Assembly: GCF_005222835.1 (NCBI RefSeq)
Contig: NZ_STGA01000029.1
Location: 310,001-374,000 of the forward strand
DNA: 64,000 nt
Reading direction: 5' to 3'
From: Rhizobium sp. FKY42
Lineage (GTDB): Bacteria; Pseudomonadota; Alphaproteobacteria; Rhizobiales; Rhizobiaceae
Shown: positions 41,598 to 50,533 of the stretch, piece after piece
Numbering within the stretch: position 1 is the first letter of the stretch
How the letters are laid out: each line of letters begins with the position of its first letter
The notes under the pieces: generated by a model
Told to the model about the DNA's origin: nothing
The model's database searches: none
Seen by the model: the letters and a program-made list of their open reading frames with translations, nothing else
Translations under genes and position numbers: made by a program

Positions 41598-42138
41598 AGT
41601 ACTCCTGGCGATCCTGACCGGACTGGTGGGCGCTGCCCTGCTACACCTCGTGATCATCTTCTCGCTGCCCAGTTTCAGCGAGCGGGATGCCCATAGCCAG
41701 GTGATGAACGAGGGGCCGGAATTTCGCTTTCACATCGTGGGTGCAAAGCCTGATCGGGCAGGCCTTGCCAAGCAGGATCCGTTCCTGGAAATCGCCGTCT
41801 GCGCTTTTGACATCACGGATCAACCGGTGCGCCTGACCTCTGCCAATGGCGTGCCCTTCTGGTCCATGGCGACCTTCGACAGTGCCTCCAACGAGACCTT
41901 CAGCATCAATGACCGCACGGCCGCAGACCGGACGCTGGATGTGATCGTGGCAACGCCCGTACAGGCAACGGCGTTGCGCAAGGCGCTCGCGTCAACGCAG
42001 GTTCAGCCGATCATCGTGGAGACGGCGCAGGTGGAGGGATATGCCGTGCTGCGCGCACTGGTGCCTCAGCAGAGTTTTCGCGAGGCGGCCCTTCAATTCT
42101 TGACCAAGGCTGATTGCAGCCCGATGGAATGGGAATAG
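41590..42138 (+). CDS. DUF1254 domain protein
   Basis: A 182-residue protein with an N-terminal anchor (about 5-28) and a DUF1254-type periplasmic domain ('YDITDQPVRLTS'-like: 'CAFDITDQPVRLTSANGVPFW', 'SINDRTAADRTLDVIV'). It overlaps the DUF1214 gene start-to-stop by 8 nt, so the two are translated together. Function is unknown; the pair may form a periplasmic complex (inference). Confidence 0.85.
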   Translation: MLRVLLAILTGLVGAALLHLVIIFSLPSFSERDAHSQVMNEGPEFRFHIVGAKPDRAGLAKQDPFLEIAVCAFDITDQPVRLTSANGVPFWSMATFDSASNETFSINDRTAADRTLDVIVATPVQATALRKALASTQVQPIIVETAQVEGYAVLRALVPQQSFREAALQFLTKADCSPMEWE

Positions 42139-42216
42139 ATCGTTTCTCTTTTTAACGCGCATGACATGACCGGCCTCAGGCGGGAGGTGGCGCATGCTCG
42201 CATGTAAAACACAGCT

Positions 42217-42408
42217 TCAATGTTTGTCGAAGGCCAGCGCCATCTCGTCCATTTTGCGGTGTGTCAGGTCTTCGATGCGCTCGTAACGCACGCCCATGAA
42301 GAAGACCAGTTGCGCCGGGCTTTGAGCCAGACCCGAGGGCTGCATGCGCAACGGGGCCTTGCCCTTGTGGGTTTCACGCCATTTCTTCAGTACGACTATC
42401 TCTGCCAT
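42217..42408 (-). CDS. Small conserved-looking hypothetical protein (63 aa)
   Basis: A 63-residue soluble protein starting 'MAEIVVLKKWRETHKGKAP' with GGAG 7 nt before the ATG at 42408. It ends with a helical 'RYERIEDLTHRKMDEMALAFD'. The protein-like composition and good ribosome site support it being real. No domain is recognised. Confidence 0.65.
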   Translation of the reverse strand: MAEIVVLKKWRETHKGKAPLRMQPSGLAQSPAQLVFFMGVRYERIEDLTHRKMDEMALAFDKH

Positions 42409-42420
42409 GCTCGTCTCCAT

Positions 42421-43104
42421 TGAGGGGATGAGACGGATGAAGGACCAGACAGTTTCACCCTGCCCCTAATCGGGGCTGACGCAACCTCTTGCAAGGCATT
42501 TGCGCCGTTCTCTGTTCTGCCGGAAAGAGCCATTTGGCCGGTCCGTCCGGCAAAGCTGTTCAGTGTCGGCCTGACATATCCATTGGGCGCCGACACACGT
42601 CTTACGCAGGAAATCCGCAGGTGGTTTCCTTCCCCCTTTCGAAATGCCAAGGCCGGGTTCAAACCGGAATTGCATTTTCGATCCCCTCCAACCGAGAGGC
42701 GGCTCATGCGGTCTAGTCTCATTTCAGACATAAGATTGTTGACTTTCCGTTAATACACAAGCAGGCGGAAGCATTTGGCCGTCACCTTGTGTGAAACTTT
42801 CTCTCCGTAGGTTGCAAAACGCTACATCTGCTCGCACACACGGCATGAGAGACAGATGTGCAACAGTTCGGCACAGTTCTCTAATCTTCACCAGCCATTA
42901 ACCCCATTGGCCCTACGCTACCTTAACCATGAAGCGGGTGGCGAATGCAGCTTGCGCGCGGCCTTTCCCAGGAACCCGGCGCATGAAGCGCTGCGGCATA
43001 AGCTTGAAATGTCTGTTGTTAGTCATGCGTCGGTGGATATGAGCGTGGACCGCTATCGGGAACTTGAGAAGCCGCAGGCTTTGCGTAAAAAGGATGTGGT
43101 GCTG
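42421..43104. other. 684-bp non-coding region with TTAACC-type sites
   Basis: No convincing gene; the ORF on the minus strand (42396-42731) and the in-frame extension of the next gene lack ribosome sites. It contains 'TTAACC' at 42898-42903 and an exact CtrA-type half-site 'TTAACCAT' at 42923-42930. In alphaproteobacteria these can mark CtrA control, but two half-sites are weak evidence. It is the presumed promoter region of the DUF2336 gene. Confidence 0.45.
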
Positions 43105-44085
43105 ATGGCGACGGTCACCAGTTTCGAGGACCTGAAACATCCGACGAAATCGGAGCTGCGCCAGTTCGCCGAGCTTTTCTCGCCGCTCTACACCGCCTCC
43201 AGTGAAGAGGCACGGCGGCAGGCGGTTTCGGCCCTTTCGCAGTGCGAGCAAGTGCCTTCCAGCGTCGCCTTCTTCATCGCCAGCCAGCCGATTGCGATTG
43301 CAGCGCCGTTTCTGATGGCATCACCCTGCCTCAATGACGACCAGTTGATTGCGATTGCACGCTGCCAGGGTGCGGAACACGCGCGCGCCATTGTGCGCCG
43401 CCCTGCCCTTTCGCCAGCCGTGATCGATGCGTTGGTCAGCATGCGCCATGCGCGACTTCCCACGTCCGCGAAACCGGACAAGACACCAGTGGACAAGGCA
43501 CCGATCGCCGAAAAGCCCGCGACGCCTGCGCCTTCAATGCAGCAACCGCCTTCTACCGAGGCGGCACAAGCGGCACAGCGCGATGAGGCGCTTCGCCAGA
43601 AGATCAAGCAGTTGGCGGCCATGCAGGCGCGGCCAACGACGGACAGGCTGGGACTTCGCACGGCAACCGATGTGCAGGAGGCACTTATGGTTCGCTTTGC
43701 CCGCAGCCGCGATGCGGATGCCTTCGCCACCTGCCTTGCCGATACACTGAGCGCCAGCCGCTGGTTGGCGGAACGCATCATGATGGATATTTCCGGCCTG
43801 CAACTGGCGACAACGCTGAAGGCGCTGGGCATGGATGCGCAGGAAGCCTTCTTCATTCTGGAGCGTCTTTACAACCACCTGAAGGAAGCCGTCGGCGGCG
43901 TTTCCCGCGGCGAAATTCTATGGGACAGCCTGCAGGACGACGAATGCATTCGCCGTTTGGAAGCCTGGTGCCGCGCCGACCGCTACACCTATGCGGACAA
44001 GGACGATATGGCCGAAACCGAACAGACCACGGCAGCCGCCAACGATGCGGGCGCCCAGCAGGTGATCAAGCTGAAGCGGGCATAA
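43105..44085 (+). CDS. DUF2336 domain protein
   Basis: A ~326-residue soluble, helix-rich DUF2336 protein ('SFEDLKHPTKSELRQFAELFSPLY', 'SSVAFFIASQPIAIAAPFLM', 'QGAEHARAIVRRPALS'). A Pro/Ala-rich linker around 150-200 separates it from a helical C-terminal part. I use the ATG at 43105, with AAGGA upstream; the longer frame from 42856 is in the regulatory gap. Its stop abuts the convergent DUF1491 gene with no spacer. DUF2336 proteins in rhizobia are thought to be structural or regulatory; function is not known. Confidence 0.85.
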   Translation: MATVTSFEDLKHPTKSELRQFAELFSPLYTASSEEARRQAVSALSQCEQVPSSVAFFIASQPIAIAAPFLMASPCLNDDQLIAIARCQGAEHARAIVRRPALSPAVIDALVSMRHARLPTSAKPDKTPVDKAPIAEKPATPAPSMQQPPSTEAAQAAQRDEALRQKIKQLAAMQARPTTDRLGLRTATDVQEALMVRFARSRDADAFATCLADTLSASRWLAERIMMDISGLQLATTLKALGMDAQEAFFILERLYNHLKEAVGGVSRGEILWDSLQDDECIRRLEAWCRADRYTYADKDDMAETEQTTAAANDAGAQQVIKLKRA

Positions 44086-44421
44086 CTAATCGGCTGTCAA
44101 GGGAATGAGATCGCCGATCTCGTCCACTTCCAGTTCCACCAGCCATAAATCGCTATCGAAGCGGCGCTCGCGGGCAAGTGCATCCTCGATGACAGCGGGC
44201 TCCACCCTGTCCAGACGCTTTTCGAACCGGCGCTCGCCAGCCTCTTCCACCATCATTTGCGGTGCGGGAGCATAAAGCGTTTCCCGCCCATCGCGGTGGC
44301 GCTGGCGAATGAAAATGGCACCCGCCTCGTCCGCGCCCCGGTGCTCGATGGCCGCAAAACCGCCCTGCCCGAAGACGCGCCGGGTCAAGGCCGCGATGAA
44401 TATTTCCGATTTCAGTCTCAT
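44086..44421 (-). CDS. DUF1491 domain protein
   Basis: A 111-residue DUF1491 protein: 'MRLKSEIFIAALTRRVFGQGGFAAIEHRG' at the start, then 'EAGAIFIRQRHRDGRETLYAPAP', 'RRFDSDLWLVELEVD'. It is conserved across alphaproteobacteria with no assigned function. Its stop codon immediately abuts the stop of DUF2336. Confidence 0.92.
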   Translation of the reverse strand: MRLKSEIFIAALTRRVFGQGGFAAIEHRGADEAGAIFIRQRHRDGRETLYAPAPQMMVEEAGERRFEKRLDRVEPAVIEDALARERRFDSDLWLVELEVDEIGDLIPLTAD

Positions 44422-44592
44422 GGATGCTTTCTATACCACCGACGCGGAATGAGACAATGCGTGGCGCTTTTCGCTTCAGTAAGCGTAAATTCGCACCAAT
44501 CCGGGGCAATTGAGCGGATGATTTTGAAAAGGCTTAAGAAATACGCGCCTAAGCTTTTGTCACCGGCGAGCGCAATCCATGACGGAGACCCA

Positions 44593-44826
44593 ATGGCGAA
44601 GTACAAATATGCCCACCACATGTGCCAGAGCGATGTCGGGGCGTTTGACCAGACCTACAAGCCCGGACAAATCGTGTTCAACAGCGGCATTTATCGCTGC
44701 AAGGCCTGCGGCAATGAGATTGCCCTTGCCAAGGGACAAGCTATTCCGACCCATCACCACGAACACATCGTGCTGGGGCCTGTGACCTGGAATCTGCTGG
44801 TGTTTGCACAGGAGCATCCGAAGTAG
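44593..44826 (+). CDS. Small zinc-ribbon protein (77 aa)
   Basis: A 77-residue protein with 'CQSDVG' and a rubredoxin-like 'YRCKACGNEIALAKGQ', then a His cluster 'IPTHHHEHI' that could complete a metal site. I use the ATG at 44593 with GGAG 5 nt before; the upstream frame is spurious. Probably a single zinc-binding knuckle protein; role unknown. Confidence 0.8.
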   Translation: MAKYKYAHHMCQSDVGAFDQTYKPGQIVFNSGIYRCKACGNEIALAKGQAIPTHHHEHIVLGPVTWNLLVFAQEHPK

Positions 44827-44832
44827 GATCTG

Positions 44833-44859
44833 AACTATCCACTTGATCACCGGATAGTT
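44833..44859. terminator. Possible bidirectional terminator
   Basis: Hairpin AACTATCC-11 nt-GGATAGTT between the convergent zinc-ribbon and peptidoglycan-binding genes. Only a short T-run follows on either side, so it is a weak candidate. Confidence 0.4.
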
Positions 44860-44872
44860 TGGACGAAATACT

Positions 44873-45934
44873 TCAAAGCGCGCCGATGGACTTCAGCTTG
44901 CGCAGGACAAGCTCGGAAGGCTCGCCGTTTTCCGGCAGGCGGTAGTGCTTCTGGAAATGTCGGATGGCGGCTTTCGTCTGCGCCCCGGCCACGCCATCCA
45001 CCGTAACATCCGTATAGGCGATGTTCAGCAACCCGCGCTGGATCTGCATGATAAGATTGGCGTTTTCCCCCGTAGGCAAGGTAGCGGGGGCATGATTGGC
45101 AAGACTTTGGGCGCTCGCCGCCTGTTTGGCGGGAGATTGAACCGTGGCCGGAGGCAGGCCGTTGGCTGTCGGAACACGCGGCGTGACCGAGGCCGGTTGC
45201 GGCTGCAGCGGTGCCTGATCCGGCTTCGCGGCCTTTGATGCGGCCGGAATATCCGCTGGTGGTCGTGGCATGGCCTGCGCTGCCGGGGTGCCACGTTCTG
45301 CGGTGCGAATGGCGGCGGCTACGGGATCCTCACCCTTCAGGCTGCCGGAGGGCCGCTGCACCGGCACCGCAATGGGGCCCTTGATGGAGCCGACCGGCTG
45401 TTCCGGAACGGGATGCCCAAGATTGGTGCTCGTATTTGCCTGTGTATTCGCAACGGAAGCCTGCGGCTCGGCGGCATGGATGGCTGCAGCAATCGACATA
45501 GGTTGCGCGGCAGGCTGTGTGGCGGGAGGTTGGCTCGCCGGGATTTGAGCGGCCTGAACGGTGGCGGGCTGCTTTGCAGGAGCCGGCGCTTCTGCGCGGA
45601 TGATCTGGCGCAGATCTTCATCCGTCGCGCGCTGAATGCGGATGGTTGTCACATCGCTATCGTGCGGACGGGCAAGCGGACGATAACCGGCAATGCCGTT
45701 CGGGTCCATTGCATCGCGCGTTCTGAAGAAGGGCGCGGGGTGGCCTTCCGGCTGATACCACAGCGCATTGGCCGCCACGAAGCTGGACGCCACGCCGACA
45801 CTGAGAAGACCCGCCACGCGACGCGGATGCCGGGTGAGCGCACGGCTGAGTGCCGTGAGAGCCTGCACCAGCAGGCCCGGCTGTTTTACCGGCGCCTTTC
45901 TGCGATCAGGCGCTTTTCGCTTCCGCGCGGTCAT
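44873..45934 (-). CDS. Membrane-anchored peptidoglycan-binding domain protein
   Basis: A 353-residue protein: basic cytoplasmic N-terminus (1-40), one TM about 41-58 ('VAGLLSVGVASSFVAANAL'), a long Pro/Ala-rich periplasmic linker (about 110-280), and a C-terminal PG_binding_1 domain ('IMQIQRGLLNIAYTDVTVDG', 'TKAAIRHFQKHYRLPENG'). I use the ATG at 45934. Its 5' end overlaps the histidine kinase by 29 nt, so it is translated together with it and may be its functional partner at the envelope. Confidence 0.88.
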   Translation of the reverse strand: MTARKRKAPDRRKAPVKQPGLLVQALTALSRALTRHPRRVAGLLSVGVASSFVAANALWYQPEGHPAPFFRTRDAMDPNGIAGYRPLARPHDSDVTTIRIQRATDEDLRQIIRAEAPAPAKQPATVQAAQIPASQPPATQPAAQPMSIAAAIHAAEPQASVANTQANTSTNLGHPVPEQPVGSIKGPIAVPVQRPSGSLKGEDPVAAAIRTAERGTPAAQAMPRPPADIPAASKAAKPDQAPLQPQPASVTPRVPTANGLPPATVQSPAKQAASAQSLANHAPATLPTGENANLIMQIQRGLLNIAYTDVTVDGVAGAQTKAAIRHFQKHYRLPENGEPSELVLRKLKSIGAL

Positions 45935-47474
45935 GCGCAATTCCCTGTCTACTCGTTACAGTCGCATTTGCCTTTGCATGCAAACGGGGAGGAAATTCGA
46001 CGGTTTCTTCTACCGCAGTCCAGGCGGCAGTTTGATCAGATGGCATGTTTTCGGCTATCGACGGACCATTTGCCGGAAGGGTCACCGTTACCACGGTTCC
46101 TTCGCCCAGGCGACTTTCAATGGTGAATTGTCCACCGTGCAGGCCAACCAGCCCCTTGACCAGCGAAAGCCCGAGACCCGTGCCTTCGAAGTTGCGGGTA
46201 TAACCATCCTGCACCTGGACGAAGGGCTGACCCAGCAGCGAAATCTTTTCCGCCGGAATGCCGATGCCCGTATCGCTGACGACGAGCTTGATCTCGTGCC
46301 CCTCACGCAGGGCATCAATGGTGACGACGCCGCCCGCTTCGGTGAACTTGATCGCATTACCGGCCAGATTGATGAGGATCTGCTGCACAGCGCGTGGATC
46401 GGCCACCAGTTCACCGAGATTGCGGGGCACGCGGGTTGCCAATGTCACGCCGCGATTGCGGGCCTGAAGATCCAGCATGGCGCGGCAGTTTTCCACGACC
46501 TCCGCCAGTTCGAAGCTTTCTGTCAGCAGTTCATAGCGCCCCGCCTCGATGCGGCTCATATCCAGCATGGCGTTGACGACGCCGAGCAGATGGTGGCCGG
46601 ACTGACGGATGAGGCCGACATATTCCCGCTGGCGATCGTTTTCAAGCTTGCCGAAATACTCGCCGATCAGCACATCGGAGAACCCGAGGATGGCGTTGAG
46701 CGGCGTGCGCAGTTCATGGCTGACGGCGGCGAGGAAGCGCGACTTCGCCTCATTGGCCGAGTGCGCCTCTGCCGAATGCAGGGCGACCTGTTCGCGAAGC
46801 GTCGCGGCATCGCTCTGGTCGCGCATCTGGACATAGACTTGGCTTAGCTCACCATCGCCATTGAAGATGGCCGTCATATCGAGGATGGCGGACAGGAACT
46901 GGCGACCGCCCTGCTGATCCAGGCCATGTTCCAGGCGCGCTTCCACGGCAGCACTCTCGGCACCCTGGCGCAGACGATCCAGTGCTTGGGCAACGCCGAT
47001 GCGATCCGAAACATATACGAGCTCGGCAAGGGTCAAACCGTTGGGTTGAGAACGCGAGGCAGGCAGAAGGTGGCGGTCGCGGCCACCGGTGCGGCTGATC
47101 CTGCCCTGCATATCGCAGAGAAAGGAAATGCCCGGTCCACATTCGAAAGCAGAGAATTCCGGCAGGGCTTCTTCGGCAGTGTCATTATAATGCGTGCGAT
47201 CGCGCATGAGCACGAGGCCCGCCGCCGTGACGCAGACGAGGCAGGCGAGCATTAGCGCCGCCGCCACCGGCAAAGCGAGAGCCGGGGTGAACAGCAGCAC
47301 GGAAAGCACGGGCAGAACGAAGAGACTGACCAGGCACACCAGCGCCAGAAGCCTGAGCGCGACCACATCGGCTGCGCGCACGTCTTCGCGATCGGCCACC
47401 AGATGCAGCCAATGCCGGACCGCACGGTCTACCGCCTGGAGAGCCCTGCCGCCGATGTTTCTGAATACGCGCAC
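45906..47474 (-). CDS. divJ: Sensor histidine kinase, DivJ-like
   Basis: A 522-residue membrane kinase. Two TMs (about 37-60 and 64-90) precede a PAS-like domain (about 110-220), then HisKA with 'RFLAAVSHELRTPLNAILGFSDVL' (phospho-His ~253) and an HATPase domain ('NLAGNAIKFTEAGG', 'DTGIGIPAEKI', 'GTGLGLSLVKGLV'). The H-box with 'VSHELRTPLNAI' is the PleC/DivJ/PdhS type that acts on DivK. Location near mucR/ros matches my memory of divJ in Agrobacterium; unchecked. I use the GTG at 47474, with AGGT upstream. The 3' end overlaps the peptidoglycan-binding gene. Confidence 0.8.
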   Translation of the reverse strand: MRVFRNIGGRALQAVDRAVRHWLHLVADREDVRAADVVALRLLALVCLVSLFVLPVLSVLLFTPALALPVAAALMLACLVCVTAAGLVLMRDRTHYNDTAEEALPEFSAFECGPGISFLCDMQGRISRTGGRDRHLLPASRSQPNGLTLAELVYVSDRIGVAQALDRLRQGAESAAVEARLEHGLDQQGGRQFLSAILDMTAIFNGDGELSQVYVQMRDQSDAATLREQVALHSAEAHSANEAKSRFLAAVSHELRTPLNAILGFSDVLIGEYFGKLENDRQREYVGLIRQSGHHLLGVVNAMLDMSRIEAGRYELLTESFELAEVVENCRAMLDLQARNRGVTLATRVPRNLGELVADPRAVQQILINLAGNAIKFTEAGGVVTIDALREGHEIKLVVSDTGIGIPAEKISLLGQPFVQVQDGYTRNFEGTGLGLSLVKGLVGLHGGQFTIESRLGEGTVVTVTLPANGPSIAENMPSDQTAAWTAVEETVEFPPRLHAKANATVTSRQGIAHDRAEAKSA

Positions 47475-47928
47475 ACCAATACCTAATCGCGAATCTCGGA
47501 TAGGCGACCATAGGCTCCGGGGGTTTAAGGAAACTATAAAAGCAGACCCCGAAAACCCCCTTTGAAGCGCCGGAAAAGCAGTTTTGAATGTTTCGGAACG
47601 GGGCAATTCCGGTCGTGGTTAACCGAGGGTAAGCATCGGATTTCCCTCAATTTTCGCGGTTTCGTTAACCAGTGGGGCGCTAATGACCTGTGGAAGGCCC
47701 GGAAACTGCGAGGCTTTGCCACATTTATGCTTAACACAAACGCCTAAAATGCGCTTCAAATTGGCTGAAATGGTGCCTTCCGACGTGATCACTAAAATTC
47801 GAGACAATATTGATCAAAATGCTGGCTTTTACCGCAACGGGACGTTTTTGCCTGCGTTCTAGTGTGTGTGTCAGAACAGATCCGGCGAGAACAAGCCGGT
47901 GACAAAGCAAGCGAGCGGATGAACAGCA
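47475..47928. other. 454-bp divergent region between divJ-like and DUF5330 genes
   Basis: Contains 'GGTTAACC' (47618 region) and 'GTTAACC' (47663 region), palindromic TTAA-type sites often seen near cell-cycle genes, and the promoters for both flanking genes. The ORF 47619-47807 on the minus strand is unlikely to be a gene. No terminator or structured RNA is evident. Confidence 0.4.
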
Positions 47929-48393
47929 ATGTGGTTCCTCTTCAAGACGAGTGTGGTTTTCGGCATGGGGCTGGTGGTGCTATCCTACTTCAGCACCCAC
48001 ACGCCCGATGCCAAGGAAGCCGGAGCGAACCAGCTCCAGCTGGCCGAGGCCATATCGGCGGCAAGCGGCGCCTATAGCTACATCAGTTCGCTCTGCACCG
48101 AAAAACCCGAGGTATGCGAAAAAGGCGGAGAGGCTTTCGTTGCCCTGACCGCCCGCGCCAAGGAAGGCGCCCGCGTTGCCTTCGAATTCCTCGATAAACA
48201 GTTGGCGGAAGAGAAAGCAGCGCAGCCAAAACTGGCCGCCAATGCCCCGGCCACCATGGTAACGAACACGGTTGCCAGGCCCGAACTGCAGCCGATGCCG
48301 CCAAAACCCGGCAGCGACAGAACTAGCGCTTCCTCCGATGCCGTCGTGACCGGAACCGTGGTTCCCCTGCCGATGAAGCGGCCAGACCGGTAG
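47929..48393 (+). CDS. DUF5330 domain protein
   Basis: A 154-residue protein with an N-terminal signal anchor ('MWFLFKTSVVFGMGLVVLSYF', 1-21) and a helical region with 'QLAEAISAASGAYSYISSLC', then a low-complexity Ala/Pro-rich C-terminus. DUF5330 is a rhizobial envelope family of unknown function. It is followed by a strong terminator. Confidence 0.85.
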   Translation: MWFLFKTSVVFGMGLVVLSYFSTHTPDAKEAGANQLQLAEAISAASGAYSYISSLCTEKPEVCEKGGEAFVALTARAKEGARVAFEFLDKQLAEEKAAQPKLAANAPATMVTNTVARPELQPMPPKPGSDRTSASSDAVVTGTVVPLPMKRPDR

Positions 48394-48484
48394 CCTGACG
48401 ACCAATCGCAACGAAATTTGACTGATCCCGGCACCGGGCATCCCCGGTGAAGGTTGTTACTGCCCCTGACTTTCAGCATTGCTG

Positions 48485-48519
48485 ACGCCGCAAGAAACCT
48501 GTTCCTGCGGCGTTTTTTT
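48485..48519 (+). terminator. Intrinsic terminator after DUF5330
   Basis: ACGCCGCA ... TGCGGCGT perfect 8-bp stem with a 12- to 13-nt loop, then seven T. It separates DUF5330 from sufE. Confidence 0.9.
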
Positions 48520-48579
48520 CCGTTTCCGTTGCCGGGTGAAGTTCCTATATGGAAAGATCACACGCTTGGCGGAGACAGC

Positions 48580-48996
48580 ATGACCAGCATCGACCAGATC
48601 ATTGAAGATTTTGCCTTTCTGGACGATTGGGAAGATCGCTATCGCTATGTGATCGAACTCGGCAAGGCGCTGCCGGACTTGCCCGAAGACAAGCGGACCG
48701 CAGAAAACAAGGTGAATGGCTGCGCGAGCCAGGTGTGGCTCGTCTCCCATACGCAAGAAGGTACGGATCCTCTCATGACGTTCGAGGGCGATTCCGACGC
48801 GCATATCGTGCGCGGCCTGGTGGCAATCGTTCTTGCCGCCTATTCGGGCAAGCGCGCCTCCGAGATCGCCGCGACCGATGTCATCGAAATCTTCAACCGC
48901 ATCGGCCTCGTAGAAAACCTGTCCACCCAGCGGGCAAACGGACTGCGCTCCATGGTGAAGCGCATTCGCAACGAGGCAGCCCACGCGGCGGCATGA
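48580..48996 (+). CDS. sufE: SufE family cysteine desulfuration protein
   Basis: A 138-residue sulfur-acceptor protein of Fe-S cluster assembly. It starts 'MTSIDQIIEDFAFLDDWEDRYRYVIELG' and has the active Cys in 'ENKVNGCASQVWLVSH'. The ATG at 48580 has GGAG upstream. It is not next to the other suf genes, and is convergent with DUF6456, 4 bp apart. It takes sulfur from a SufS-type desulfurase (established for the family). Confidence 0.95.
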   Translation: MTSIDQIIEDFAFLDDWEDRYRYVIELGKALPDLPEDKRTAENKVNGCASQVWLVSHTQEGTDPLMTFEGDSDAHIVRGLVAIVLAAYSGKRASEIAATDVIEIFNRIGLVENLSTQRANGLRSMVKRIRNEAAHAAA

Positions 48997-49000
48997 CTTT

Positions 49001-49795
49001 TCAGCGGCTGATAGCGGGGCGGTAATCCTCGGCTCCCCACTGATGACGGCGGGGCTTGGCCGGTGGCGGAGCATAGTGGCGGGCAAGCGCCAGAAGTGCT
49101 GTCCGCAGCATCAGCTTTGCCGAACGGGTGGGCCAACCGCGTTCGCGTTCCACCTGCTCCAACCCCTTGTAGAAGCAGCAGACATCCAGCGTGACACCGG
49201 CAAGTTCCGGCCCGATGGCGTCGACGGCGCGCCAGAGGCGATCGCGCGCCATCATTGCGCTATCGGATAGATCCTGCTTGCCGCCGCCCTGCCCTGAGCC
49301 ACGCGTTGCCAGCCGGGGTTCCCAGGTGGATGTGATGCTTGGCTGCAATTGGCCGCGCTCGAAATCCGCAGCCAACCGGTCGCCCGCTTCCACCGCCTCC
49401 TGCGGCAGGAACGGTGCGCCGGTACGATCCTTCAACCGACGAAGATGGCCGAGCGGCGATTCCAGCAGATTGCGGGTCACGGTCTGCTTCTCGCCGGCAA
49501 TCTCCACCTCGATGCGCACCTCCTGCCGGTGCTGGGCGGCAAAGCCTTCCTCTTCCCGTTCAGCCATCGCGCGGCGCAGATAGGCGCGCGCCTCCGGCTG
49601 CGCGCGCAGCATGGTTCCAGACCACACGACGAGGCCGCGCGATTGCGCCGCTTCATAGGCCATCGCGGGAAAGCTATGGCTTGCGCCCTGCCCTTGCCTC
49701 AGTATCAGCTCATCGGCATTCAGAACCGCGGCAAGCCCATCCGGTGCGGCAAGCAGAGTACGTAGCAACCTGGGCAACTGAACCATTTCAGCCAT
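49001..49795 (-). CDS. DUF6456 domain protein
   Basis: A 264-residue protein beginning 'MAEMVQLPRLLRTLLA'. The middle has 'RNLLESPLGHLRRLKDRTGAPFLPQEAVEAGDRL' (split here into shorter parts) and the C-terminal half 'LDVCCFYKGLEQVERERGWP' and 'TALLALARHY'. This resembles the rhizobial DUF6456 family, related to phage/DNA-related HTH-like proteins; function is unknown. It overlaps the preceding HTH gene by 8 nt, so they form an operon. Confidence 0.8.
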   Translation of the reverse strand: MAEMVQLPRLLRTLLAAPDGLAAVLNADELILRQGQGASHSFPAMAYEAAQSRGLVVWSGTMLRAQPEARAYLRRAMAEREEEGFAAQHRQEVRIEVEIAGEKQTVTRNLLESPLGHLRRLKDRTGAPFLPQEAVEAGDRLAADFERGQLQPSITSTWEPRLATRGSGQGGGKQDLSDSAMMARDRLWRAVDAIGPELAGVTLDVCCFYKGLEQVERERGWPTRSAKLMLRTALLALARHYAPPPAKPRRHQWGAEDYRPAISR

Positions 49796-50081
49796 TGATA
49801 TCGACCTTCTGCTGATAGGCGAAACGCGCGCCAAGACGGCCGACGATTTCGAGCACGACATCCAGATGGAGATCATCGCGGCTGTTCTCGACCGCCTGGC
49901 AGGTTTCTCGCACGGAGGTGCGCGATAGGCCGAAGATTCGGGCGAGCTTGACCTGCGATATTCCGAGCACGACATGGCAGAGATAGAGCGTAATCAGGCG
50001 GCTGTTTCGCTCGCGGATCCGATCACGAGACCGGCTGACAATCGGCAGGAGATCCTCGATGCCGAGCACCATATGTTCCAT
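49788..50081 (-). CDS. DnaA-like helix-turn-helix protein
   Basis: A ~97-residue DNA-binding protein. A helical region 'RDRIRERNSRLITLYLCHVVLGISQVKLARIFGLSRTSVRETCQAVE' contains an HTH ('SQVKLARIFGLSRTSVRETC') of the type seen in DnaA C-terminal-domain-like regulators. I use the ATG at 50081; an ATG at 50072 is also possible. It is translationally coupled to DUF6456. Confidence 0.75.
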   Translation of the reverse strand: MEHMVLGIEDLLPIVSRSRDRIRERNSRLITLYLCHVVLGISQVKLARIFGLSRTSVRETCQAVENSRDDLHLDVVLEIVGRLGARFAYQQKVDING

Positions 50082-50533
50082 CTGTAGGCAATGTTGTGTC
50101 AGACGGGAGCGCGATGGCGATGGTAAACGTGAACGCCCCCCCTTACCCGTATGAAACGTTTGCAACGGATCGTGGCTGAAAAATGCGGAGGTAGAGGCCG
50201 AAATTGAATCTTCGAATAACATGAACAACTCCTCGATGTAGGAATTAATTCATAATTTATAACGCCATCCAGCCTCCGCTGAAAAGAGGCTACGGTCATT
50301 TTTCTGGGAATTATAGCCTAACCGTCCACAATAGACTTGATTTTCTTCCTATTGCGGATCTCAATCCCCAACCGCAAAGCAGTCACGACGAAGGGGGAAG
50401 ATTCGACCACTGCACGCAAGCAGACTAGTCGCATTTTCACCCTTTAGAACTGGTAACGGTCATTGCGCAGGTCGCGCAGGCCGAGACATATCACCCGGCG
50501 CCCGATGGATCGGGTCCGGGGATAGGACGCTTA
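50082..50533. other. 452-bp non-coding region
   Basis: AT-rich between 50240 and 50400, with promoters likely for the HTH-DUF6456 operon. ORFs reaching it from 50228 or 50299 are extensions without ribosome sites. I see no terminator or known RNA. Its right end is the MITE-like element. Confidence 0.4.

Noticed and set aside
42396-42731. 111-aa minus-strand ORF
   Set aside because: Its start is not supported by a ribosome site, composition is not protein-like, and its 3' end overlaps the 63-aa gene's start region.
47619-47807. 62-aa minus-strand ORF between divJ-like and DUF5330 genes
   Set aside because: The N-terminus vaguely recalls a receiver domain, but it ends after 62 residues without the needed acidic residues and has no clear ribosome site.
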